A DNA stretch of 64,000 nt from Nitrospirota bacterium (lineage in GTDB: Bacteria > Nitrospirota > Thermodesulfovibrionia > Thermodesulfovibrionales > UBA1546), in the NCBI GenBank assembly GCA_009773185.1, contig WPIF01000002.1:98276-162275 (forward strand), in the 5' to 3' direction. The translations under genes were made by a program, and so were the position numbers. Shown piece by piece: positions 1-7,302 of this stretch. Position 1 is the stretch's first letter. Each line of letters opens with the position of its first letter. The notes under the pieces were generated by a model, which ran no database searches, was not told where the DNA came from, and worked only from the letters and a program-made list of their open reading frames with translations.

Positions 1-389
1 AGTCCGAGTTCTTTTTTCAGCCAGTCCCGTATCTCATCAGTAATGGCGTACATGCCATGCGTAGGAGGGAGTGCCGGCTTGTCAATTGCAGTCCGGAGCA
101 TCTCAGCCGGTATCTCATCTATCTTGCCTATAGTAGTGGTGATGTCAGACCTTCCTATTCTCAGAAGCATCAGTCCAGGCGGTTCTGTTTCAGACTCGAT
201 GTAAAACATGTACCCGGTGATTTCTTTGAGTTTTTCGAGATCCTCGGGATGGGCCTGAAAACGGGGCTCCATCATAACCTGAGGTGTTACATTGAATTTG
301 ATCTCAGACAGAATGTCAGGACGTTTTTTTATATCGTTAAGCCCGAGTATGTCATAAATGTTCATATCATCCAATTCATTGCTGTTCAT
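1..389 (-). CDS. Hypothetical protein, C-terminus cut by window edge
   Basis: An open frame on the minus strand starts at ATG 387-389 after an AGAGG ribosome site and stays open to base 1, giving about 129 residues without a stop. The protein begins MNSNELDDMNIYDILGL, is soluble and acidic, and has no membrane segment or metal motif that I can see. I do not recognise the family. The plus-strand frame across the same bases (57-419) has an odd composition and poor initiation context and is a shadow. The product continues to the left of the window. Confidence 0.7.
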   Translation of the reverse strand, partial: MNSNELDDMNIYDILGLNDIKKRPDILSEIKFNVTPQVMMEPRFQAHPEDLEKLKEITGYMFYIESETEPPGLMLLRIGRSDITTTIGKIDEIPAEMLRTAIDKPALPPTHGMYAITDEIRDWLKKELG

Positions 390-715
390 ATTGGTACCTC
401 TTTCCTGTTTGGTGGTTAGGAGAATGCCTGCCGTGGAACATAATCCTAGTTTAATCGGTTTTGTGTTGTATTATATCATATAAGAGCAGTTGCAAGCTCT
501 GACTATTGCCTGGTGTGCAGCTCTCAGAAAATGACTGTCAGATGGCATAGCTCCTCGCTGGTTTCAGAAGGCGCCTTTCTGCTATAATAGACCATCCTGC
601 ATTTACAGGCAATAAATGTGTCATTCCCGCTGGAACAGAAGAACTGAGGAGACTGCAAGCGCCTGGAATTTTTTACAGGATTTGTTCTTACAAAATAAAA
701 GTAAAGGAAATCAAA
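390..715. other. Intergenic region, no gene seen
   Basis: This 326-base gap lies between the divergent hypothetical gene and the first YkgJ-type gene. It holds a TATAAT hexamer at 583-588 just after a short inverted repeat (about 565-582), a possible promoter for the plus-strand gene, but no good -35 box lies at the expected distance. I see no convincing small reading frame on either strand. Confidence 0.5.
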
Positions 716-1627
716 ATGAATAGTGAGCAAAAAGGATTCGATGAGGGATTGTCAGAAGTAAAAAAAGATGTTGAGGCAAAAGTCAAGAAAAGCGTGGTTG
801 TGCCTGAGTACCTGACCGGGCAATCAAAAATGCATTTCCGCTGTTATCCCGGCACCGGCTGCTTCACAAAATGCTGCAGCGGAACAAGGATACTCCTTTC
901 GCCCTACGATATATACGCGCTGAAAAAAAGACTCGGCATGACATATAATGAGTTCCTTGCAACCCATACCCAGCAGTCATTCATTGACAATACCCCTCTT
1001 CCAATCACTATTCTTAAGATGAAGAATGATGAGACAAAGTCATGCCCCTTTGTTACAGTTGAAGGGTGCACTGTATATGCCGACCGTCCTCTCACCTGCC
1101 GGTATTATCCGATAGGCATGGGCATCATGAAGCAGTTTGACAAGGGAACCGGCACCAACTTTTTTATAAAGATAAAGGAAGACCATTGTCTGGGCCATAA
1201 TGAAGATAAGGTCTGGACCATTGACAAATGGCGGGCAGACCAGGGCTCGACCGTATATGATGAGATAAACAATGACTGGATGGAGGTAGTGCTCAAGGCA
1301 AAGACACTCGGAATGGTTGAGTTCAGCCAGAAGTCTCTGAGCCTGTTCTTCATGGTCAGTTCGAACCTTGATGCCTTCAGAAAGTTTGTTTTTGAAAGCA
1401 ATTTTCTTAATGCGTATGATATCGAGCCGGAGGTTGTCAAGCGGATAAAGGAAGACGAAATTGAACTCCTGAAATTTTCTCTCTCGTGGCTCAGATTCAC
1501 CATGTATGGCGAAGGGGATTTCAAGGTGAAGGAAGAAGCCAGGAAGACGGCCAGGGAAAGGCTGATTGCTGAACGCGAAGAGCAGTCCCGGCTGGAGCGG
1601 GAAAGAAGTCACAGGGAGCCGGACTGA
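716..1627 (+). CDS. YkgJ-type cysteine cluster protein
   Basis: A 303-residue protein of the YkgJ/CxxCxxCC family (putative zinc or iron chelatase domain). The first cysteine group is at residues 43-55 (CYPGTGCFTKCC). The second follows as SCPF then GC-TVYADRPLTCRYYP, the usual family layout in which the Cys set binds a metal or Fe-S centre. The C-terminal third is helical and charged (KEEARKTARERLIAERE), perhaps a coiled coil. No signal peptide is seen, so it is probably cytoplasmic. The start at 716 follows AAAGGAAA. A second member of the family lies 160 bases downstream. The substrate and role are unknown for the family in general. Confidence 0.8.
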   Translation: MNSEQKGFDEGLSEVKKDVEAKVKKSVVVPEYLTGQSKMHFRCYPGTGCFTKCCSGTRILLSPYDIYALKKRLGMTYNEFLATHTQQSFIDNTPLPITILKMKNDETKSCPFVTVEGCTVYADRPLTCRYYPIGMGIMKQFDKGTGTNFFIKIKEDHCLGHNEDKVWTIDKWRADQGSTVYDEINNDWMEVVLKAKTLGMVEFSQKSLSLFFMVSSNLDAFRKFVFESNFLNAYDIEPEVVKRIKEDEIELLKFSLSWLRFTMYGEGDFKVKEEARKTARERLIAEREEQSRLERERSHREPD

Positions 1628-1790
1628 TACCGCAGATATTTCTTGCTAACATTGATTGTCTGATTAAGAACAAGAAAAGGGAATGTTGTGCTGGCTTACG
1701 AATCCGGTATTTTGCCTGAGTTTATTTCACAAATAAGATTAACTGGGTGTGTTGAATTTTTCAGATGCCTATGTTATTTTCATCATTGTC

Positions 1791-2441
1791 ATGAGCGATA
1801 GACATATAACTGATAATAAATGCCTGCCAAAGCGCGTGCAATTTCCGGATGACGAATCAAAATTCAGATGGATGCCGATGCTTCTCGATGCCTATGCAAT
1901 AATTGATGAAGGCATTGCTATTGCCATCAGCGAAGAAGATAAACGCGATATAAAACTGTCATGTAAAAAAGGCTGTGACAGCTGCTGCCGCACGCATAAA
2001 GATATCCCTGTTTATCCGTTGGAACTGGTTGGAATCTACTGGTTTTCCACGGAAAAGGTAGTTCAGCCCGTGCGTGAAATTCTTAAGAGGCAACTATCAA
2101 GCCATATAAAAGGAGACCCCTGCCCTTTTCTTATAAACAGTTCCTGCTCGATACATCTTATCCGCCCCATAGCATGCAGGCAGTTTAATGTTTTCAACAG
2201 GCAGTGCGCTGAAGGTGAAGACCCGTTTTATACCAGAAGAGATGATGTCCTGACTCCGATAAAAGATTATACTGCTCAGGCTTTCTATACTATGCTCCCA
2301 TTCTATGGGGTTACTGATGAGGATGACAAAATTGATGCCATAGAAAATAATCTCATTCATTCCCTTGTTCGCATTCTGCAATCATGCAGTTGGAAAGAGC
2401 TGGCCGGAATAATGACTGATTTTGATGCAAAAAAGCATTAA
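1791..2441 (+). CDS. YkgJ-type cysteine cluster protein, second copy
   Basis: A second YkgJ-family protein of about 216 residues. Its cysteine motif is CKKGCDSCC followed by PCPF, SCSIHLIRPIACRQFN and a further Cys, which is the family pattern. It is only distantly like the neighbour at 716. I chose ATG 1791 (MSDRHITDNK). The frame extends to TTG 1749, but the added residues (hydrophobic, DAYVIFIIV) look untypical and neither start has a strong ribosome site. Two family members in a row may act on one metal or one partner, but nothing here says which. Confidence 0.72.
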   Translation: MSDRHITDNKCLPKRVQFPDDESKFRWMPMLLDAYAIIDEGIAIAISEEDKRDIKLSCKKGCDSCCRTHKDIPVYPLELVGIYWFSTEKVVQPVREILKRQLSSHIKGDPCPFLINSSCSIHLIRPIACRQFNVFNRQCAEGEDPFYTRRDDVLTPIKDYTAQAFYTMLPFYGVTDEDDKIDAIENNLIHSLVRILQSCSWKELAGIMTDFDAKKH

Positions 2442-2810
2442 ACTTTCAGTTCATCCGGCAATCTGCTTGTAATGCAGGTTTAATTAGCTAACAGAGCACA
2501 CACATGTAAATCAATGTAGTGCATGCGGAAATCATTGCTGTATAAGACTTTGGAGGGGTTTGGGCAGGCGCTCTTTCAGAAACCCCATGATTTAGATGTA
2601 ACACGCTGATTTAATTGATTTTTTATAATGCACATAAAATAGGCAAAATGGAGAAGATGAAGGCAAATAGAGGGAATGCGAAGCCTTATAACAACTTAAT
2701 TAACAAGTTATGAACAATTGTTGATAAGCTAAAGTTAAGATTTACAGATTGCATGCTTGTAATATATTTTTAATAGAAAATTAAACCGCACAAAAAAATA
2801 AATAAATTCT
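2442..2810. other. AT-rich intergenic region, no gene seen
   Basis: This 369-base AT-rich gap lies between two convergent genes. It contains one imperfect inverted repeat with arms GGGGTTT and AAACCCC at about 2556-2588, which could fold as a hairpin, and long A/T runs from 2600 to 2810. There is no reading frame with a ribosome site and no tRNA. It may carry terminators for both neighbours. Confidence 0.45.
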
Positions 2811-3770
2811 TTAAATCTTCTCAATTAGCGCTGCAGCGAGGAGCGGGAACATTATCTCATGATGGCCGGTGAGGGCGTAGGAGCAGCCTTTCTTGTGCGT
2901 AGGGCGCTTGAGTACGTTCTGATGGGGCCTGTAGTGCTGGATAAAGTCCATATTTACAGTTGTAAAGTTTTCAACCTTGTTTCCTAAATTTCTTGCCACT
3001 GTCAATGCCTTTAAAAATACCTCGGGCATGATAACCGCAGAACCCAGGTTTATATAAACCCCGCCCTCCAGATCTGATACAACAGACGTGAAGAGTTTAA
3101 AATCCCTGTGGCTTCCCTCTCCGAGTGAGCTGCCGTCAGCCTGCGGGTGCATATGGATTATGTCTGTGCCGACAGCAACATGAACTGTTGAAGGAATATC
3201 AAGCTGATGCGCTGCTGCAAATATGCTGTTGTCCTTAAACTTAAACTTGCTTTTGTAAATCATCTCGCCGAGCGATTTCCCTATGCCCAGCCCTTTTTTT
3301 ACCCCGGAATTTATAGCCTTATTGGTATATTCTCCTGTTTCTTTTGCCATTCCGAATGTGCCTTTGCACAATTCCTCTGCAACATCTTCGGAGGTCTGTC
3401 CCGTGAAGGAGAGTTCAAAGTCATGGACAATGCAGGCGCCGTTTGTTGCAATTGCAGTGACAATCCCTTTGTTCATCAAATCAATAATTATGGGCGAAAG
3501 CCCTACTTTTATAGGATGTGCGCCCATGCCCAGGATGACAGGCCTTTTGTTTTTTCGTGCATTGATTACAGCGTGTATAACAGCCGTCAAGTCCCTGGCT
3601 GCCAGGATATCCGGAAGCCCATGAATAAAGTTATCGAATGAATTCCCTGATATATGCGGAGTTGCTGCCGAGGCGAGTTCCACTTTGCTTTTTCTTCTGA
3701 GCAGAGGGTAAGTCTTTATTTTACTCAGCGATATGGGCTTATATTTCTTCATAGTGTCAAATTTTAACAT
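2811..3770 (-). CDS. Deoxyhypusine synthase-like protein
   Basis: A 319-residue protein that I place tentatively in the deoxyhypusine synthase-like superfamily. The segment NGACIVHDFELSFTGQTSEDV resembles the NAD-binding and substrate region of that fold, and VILGMGAHPIKVGLSPII fits an early Rossmann strand. Bacterial relatives are mostly uncharacterised; some family members act on spermidine or agmatine, but no substrate can be assigned here. The C-terminus has a His-rich run (HYRPHQNVLKRPTHKKG) that could be catalytic. The start may be ATG 3770 or ATG 3752 (MKKYKPISLS), and neither has a clear ribosome site. It is divergent from rpsT with only a 60-90 bp AT-rich gap. Confidence 0.6.
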   Translation of the reverse strand: MLKFDTMKKYKPISLSKIKTYPLLRRKSKVELASAATPHISGNSFDNFIHGLPDILAARDLTAVIHAVINARKNKRPVILGMGAHPIKVGLSPIIIDLMNKGIVTAIATNGACIVHDFELSFTGQTSEDVAEELCKGTFGMAKETGEYTNKAINSGVKKGLGIGKSLGEMIYKSKFKFKDNSIFAAAHQLDIPSTVHVAVGTDIIHMHPQADGSSLGEGSHRDFKLFTSVVSDLEGGVYINLGSAVIMPEVFLKALTVARNLGNKVENFTTVNMDFIQHYRPHQNVLKRPTHKKGCSYALTGHHEIMFPLLAAALIEKI

Positions 3771-3853
3771 AAAAAGATTGATTTTATAACTAAAATTATG
3801 TTATTAAATATAACCAAATTTTAACGCGGTCTATGACCACAAGGAGGAAGGAA

Positions 3854-4150
3854 TTGCCAGCTAAAGCAGCAAAAAAGAAAAATCTTTCAGCAATAAAGAG
3901 GACAAGGCAGACAGAAAAACGCAACCTGCGCAACAGCGCTGTCCGTTCAAGGATAAAGACGCTTTCAAAAAAAGTGGAAGAAGCAGCAGCCGGGAAAAAT
4001 AAAGAGCAGATGGGGAAGCTGTTGGGAGAGACAGCAAAGGCAATACAGTCCGCTGTATCAAAAGGCGTGCTTCATAAAAATACAGCTTCAAGAAAGATAT
4101 CAAGGCTCTCCAAATTGGCAAATACTGTTCTTAAAGTTTCAGCAGCCTGA
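3854..4150 (+). CDS. rpsT: 30S ribosomal protein S20
   Basis: S20 binds 16S rRNA in the small subunit body. The protein is Lys/Arg-rich, with the family core KKKNLSAIKRTRQTEKRNLRN near the N-terminus and the helical tail KGVLHKNTASRKISRLSKLAN. I chose TTG 3854 because AAGGAGG (3840-3846) sits directly before it and the protein then begins M-PAKAAKKKN like other S20 proteins. The upstream ATG at 3833 would put the ribosome site inside the gene. Length is about 98 residues, slightly longer than usual. The 3' end overlaps the convergent holA by 20 bp. rpsT beside holA and lptE is a common arrangement. Confidence 0.95.
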   Translation: MPAKAAKKKNLSAIKRTRQTEKRNLRNSAVRSRIKTLSKKVEEAAAGKNKEQMGKLLGETAKAIQSAVSKGVLHKNTASRKISRLSKLANTVLKVSAA

Positions 4151-5012
4151 CAAGCAGGTATTCCAACGGATAGGCGCCTCCGGAGCTTTTTATCCGGATG
4201 TCGGCATCATTCAGCAGCTCAAATATCTTTTTGTAGTATTCGCCCCTGTTGCTTTGAGCGGCCAACCTGCTGTATTGCCAGTTAATTGCGCCCAGCAGAC
4301 TGTAGGGTTCCGCTGTTTCTGAAATTACCCTGTAGATTCTGAACACCTTTTCCGGGTTTTTTTCCCTGAGCGCGTTTGTCAGGTCAAAGACGCTGTATTC
4401 CCTGCTTCCCTCTACAATCTCTCTGATATTGCTTATAGTGATTGTCTCATTCCCGATGCATGCAAGTTTTTCGACCTCTGAAGACAGAAGCCCTATATCT
4501 GTGCCAATGATGCCGATAAGGTATTCGATGGCGTCATCTTTAATTGAGAGGCCTTTCTGCCTTGCCTTGTCTTTTATCCAGAAGGGCAGGTCCTGCTCCC
4601 TTATATCAAGACAGATGGCCTTTATCCCTTTGGTATTTTCTTTAAGTTCTTTTTTCATGGTTCCTCTGTGAAGCATTATAAGCGCTGCATCAGGGGAGGG
4701 ATTGGCTATATAAGGCTGGAATTTTTTAAAATCCTTCCCTGGGAATTTCTGGAGATTTTTGACGATAACGTACCGCCTGCCGCCAAAAAAAGAAACCGTA
4801 TTCAGTGTGCCTGTTATCTGCTCAGGCGTTGGGGTTTCATCTCCGGAGTCCATGTCAAAGACATTGATGTTAAAATCTGTTTCTGCCCCGGGTATGGTTT
4901 TCTTAACTGCAGAAAGCGCCTCTTCCAAAAGGTACTGGTTATTTGCATATAGAAGATATACAGGCGATGTTAATCCTTTATCTATTTCCTGCAAGAAGTT
5001 CTTGATGCTCAT
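4131..5012 (-). CDS. holA: DNA polymerase III subunit delta
   Basis: The delta subunit of the clamp loader, which opens the sliding clamp. It has 293 residues, a little short for the family. Recognisable parts are PVYLLYANNQYLLEEAL (N-terminal strand and helix), SFFGGRRYVIVKNLQKF in the AAA-like domain, and the lid and collar region with IGTDIGLLSSEVEKLACI and SVFDLTNALREKNPEKVFRI. The Walker site is degenerate, as expected for delta. The gene converges on rpsT with a 20-bp overlap. The usual partners lptE and leuS lie upstream on the same strand but are separated from it by the MBL-fold gene at 5202-6668. Confidence 0.93.
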   Translation of the reverse strand: MSIKNFLQEIDKGLTSPVYLLYANNQYLLEEALSAVKKTIPGAETDFNINVFDMDSGDETPTPEQITGTLNTVSFFGGRRYVIVKNLQKFPGKDFKKFQPYIANPSPDAALIMLHRGTMKKELKENTKGIKAICLDIREQDLPFWIKDKARQKGLSIKDDAIEYLIGIIGTDIGLLSSEVEKLACIGNETITISNIREIVEGSREYSVFDLTNALREKNPEKVFRIYRVISETAEPYSLLGAINWQYSRLAAQSNRGEYYKKIFELLNDADIRIKSSGGAYPLEYLLVRLLKL

Positions 5013-5201
5013 TTTAGTAAATATATATTAGCATATATCAGTGATAACCGCCTTCCTGCCTGGGTATTGATAACCATAAATTAATGCTATACAATTAAAT
5101 GCCAAAAGGTTTAAAATAGGGCGGTAAAAGGCAGAGGCATGGCGGCTAACTCTGCAAAATATACAGAGGCCGTAAGTCTTGTCAGGGTATATGAGGGATA
5201 A

Positions 5202-6668
5202 ATGATGGACGGCATTACGATAAGGGTGCTTGGTGACTATGGCCCGTTTTCAAGAATGGGCAAAAGCATAGGGTATCAGGTGACAATCGGGCAATCCAGT
5301 TATCTTGTTGACTGCGGTTCTCCCCTCTTCCAGCAGATCGGCGGCCATGGGCTTAAAACCATAAGCGGCATGATAATTACGCACTGCCATGATGACCACA
5401 AGAGATGGTTTTCCGACCTGGCCCTGTTTAATATGTATGCGCCGGATATCCCGCACAAGATTTATCTTATTACATCGGAAGGAATAAACGAAGAGCTTTT
5501 CAGGTCATCAGGTCCTGCCCTTGACAGAAGCCTGTCTCCGGATTCAAAGAGAGTAGTGGATATTTCCTACGATGAATATATTGATTTTAAGGTGATAGGC
5601 CCGTTGCCAAAATACAGAATAGTCTGCAAGGATAAAGGGAACGGTGAATCACGTCTCTATGTATCTGACAGGAACGGCAATAGTATAGGGCCTGACAGTG
5701 CCAAGATAGTTATAAGCAAAAAAACAGGGAGGCCCCGCCTGCTTTTTAAAGACCCCGATTATAAAGAATGGGTTGAACCCGACAGTTTCTATCCTTTTTC
5801 CTCTGAAGTGTTTTACGAGAAAGACAAGAATATTTATAGAGACCCCGAAGGTTTTACTATCGAAGCAATCAATGCGCCTGTATGGCACGGGGTCCCGGGG
5901 ATAGGACTGAAATTCAAGACAGATAAAGAGACCCTGATTTTTAGTTCAGATACCGTTCATGACCTGAGGCTGTGGAAGCAGCTTTACTCGGAGAAGAAGA
6001 TTCAAAAATTTTCCATGTCAAAAAAAGAGTTTGAGTCAGCATCGGTTATCCATGATGATATCAATAATTATATTGAGCGGACATGGGGCGAGGAGAGGTT
6101 CAGGGAGGCGGATAAGGCCTTTGATGATGGTGTTATTATACATGATATTTCATCAAGGAACAGTATTGTACACACAGATTACCAGCAGCTGAAGCATACT
6201 GCCTTGAAGAGAAATAATGTCATATTGACCCATAGCCCTGACAAGATGACCTCCGAGTGGATGCTGAGCAAGGCAGATAAGGTTTTCATGGTTAAGGAGA
6301 ATACTTTTTATGAGGTTGTCAGCGGGGAGCTTTTTCCCTTGAATGCTGATGTATACCATAAGGAAGAGGGCCGGTATTATGTAGGCTACAGGAGTGCAGA
6401 AGGGAAATATGCAGTCTATGAAAAAGATGAAAACCTGAGCCTTTCCTATCAGGGGAGGCCTGAGCTTGGGAAACAGCTTTACAGAATAGATTTATATGAG
6501 GACATATCAGGCAGGTATTTCCCGAGGCTGGAAAGCGTGGATTCGGCATATCAGGAGCGCATAGACGGTAGTGTTGAACTTGTGAAATTTTTTGTTGATG
6601 ACAGCAGCGGAAAAGATGTAGAAAGCTGCAGAGACAAGATTCAGGTCAAAAATTTAGTTAAAAATTAA
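5202..6668 (+). CDS. Large MBL-fold hydrolase of unknown function
   Basis: A 488-residue protein with a metallo-beta-lactamase fold. The metal motif HCHDDH is at residues 61-66 (THCHDDHKRW). Later metal-ligand regions look like APVWHGVPGIGLKF, IFSSDTVHD and ILTHSPD. Between the first motif and the middle there is a long insert (about residues 115-210) and after about residue 380 a C-terminal domain rich in Tyr and charged residues. The substrate is unknown. The start is ATG 5202 after GAGGGA. It is transcribed against the flanking holA and lptE, so it interrupts the common leuS-lptE-holA-rpsT order. It may have arrived by insertion. Confidence 0.8.
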   Translation: MMDGITIRVLGDYGPFSRMGKSIGYQVTIGQSSYLVDCGSPLFQQIGGHGLKTISGMIITHCHDDHKRWFSDLALFNMYAPDIPHKIYLITSEGINEELFRSSGPALDRSLSPDSKRVVDISYDEYIDFKVIGPLPKYRIVCKDKGNGESRLYVSDRNGNSIGPDSAKIVISKKTGRPRLLFKDPDYKEWVEPDSFYPFSSEVFYEKDKNIYRDPEGFTIEAINAPVWHGVPGIGLKFKTDKETLIFSSDTVHDLRLWKQLYSEKKIQKFSMSKKEFESASVIHDDINNYIERTWGEERFREADKAFDDGVIIHDISSRNSIVHTDYQQLKHTALKRNNVILTHSPDKMTSEWMLSKADKVFMVKENTFYEVVSGELFPLNADVYHKEEGRYYVGYRSAEGKYAVYEKDENLSLSYQGRPELGKQLYRIDLYEDISGRYFPRLESVDSAYQERIDGSVELVKFFVDDSSGKDVESCRDKIQVKNLVKN

Positions 6669-6720
6669 GTTATCACTTCTCGTTTAAATATGTTTACTTT
6701 TGCCTTTTTAGATATTTCCA

Positions 6721-7302
6721 TCAGGGCTTGTTGCTATCTTCTTTTTTGAGTGGTCTTACAGGCGTATTGTCCGGTTTTGTATATACTATCCCGGCCCTTA
6801 TCTCCGAAGACAGGTTTTTCAGGGCAGTTTCGATTGCCGGTTCTTTTGAGGCCACTAATGCCTGCAGGCTGGTCTCATTGTAGAACGATACAATAAAAAC
6901 TCCGCTGTTTCTGAGTTCTGTAACCTTTCCTTCAGGCGAGGTGAGGAAGAACTCTCCCTTTATAATCACCTCATACTCAACTGCCAGTCCTTCTTTTTCC
7001 GTTAAGGGCTTAAGTTCAAATTTTGTTATGACGCCGGTAATTACATACCCGGAATTTCTGGAAATCATAATGCCGTTTTTAATCAGTTCATCTGCAAGGG
7101 CCTTCTGAAGTTTGTCCTCAAGTTTCGGCTCAAAGGTCCTGTTTTCTATCCTGCCTATCCTGACAGAATCAAACGGCAGGGTCTCTCGTCCCTGAAATTT
7201 ATAACCGCAGCCGGTTAAAAAGCAGAGAGCAGAGAGCAGAGAGCAGAGAGCAAAAAGCAGCATGGGCCTTTCAATTTTTAACTTTAAACTTTTAACTTTC
7301 AT
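6721..7302 (-). CDS. lptE: LPS assembly lipoprotein LptE
   Basis: LptE is an outer-membrane lipoprotein that plugs LptD and helps place lipopolysaccharide in the outer leaflet. It has 193 residues with a lipoprotein signal ending LTGC (lipid-bearing Cys at residue 32), then GYKFQGRETLPFDSVRIGRIENRTFEPKLEDKLQKAL, the usual LptE start. The whole signal peptide is encoded by two back-to-back tandem arrays of 7-bp units (7275-7300 and 7221-7260), which is very unusual. It lies directly downstream of leuS on the same strand, the normal neighbour. An internal ATG at 7263 could give a shorter signal. Confidence 0.9.
   Translation of the reverse strand: MKVKSLKLKIERPMLLFALCSLLSALCFLTGCGYKFQGRETLPFDSVRIGRIENRTFEPKLEDKLQKALADELIKNGIMISRNSGYVITGVITKFELKPLTEKEGLAVEYEVIIKGEFFLTSPEGKVTELRNSGVFIVSFYNETSLQALVASKEPAIETALKNLSSEIRAGIVYTKPDNTPVRPLKKEDSNKP
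7221..7260. repeat. Heptamer array encoding LptE signal h-region
   Basis: About five tandem copies of a 7-bp unit (GAGAGCA on the plus strand, with the last copies changed to AAAAGCA). Read on the minus strand in the lptE frame they give the hydrophobic core, with a 7-residue period (ALCSLLS then ALCFLTG) because three 7-bp units make seven codons. Confidence 0.9.
7275..7300. repeat. Heptamer array encoding LptE signal n-region
   Basis: Three to four near-copies of a 7-bp unit (AAAGTTA on the minus strand) encode the basic start KVKSLKLKIE of LptE. The unit differs from the array at 7221-7260 next to it. Confidence 0.8.

Noticed and set aside
57..419. 120-residue plus-strand frame at left edge
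   Set aside because: It overlaps the minus-strand gene with better start and composition; it is rich in Phe, Cys and His and looks like a shadow.
5139..5201. 20-codon frame ending directly before the MBL gene ATG
   Set aside because: It could be a coupled leader peptide, but its ribosome site is weak and nothing in its sequence suggests regulation.
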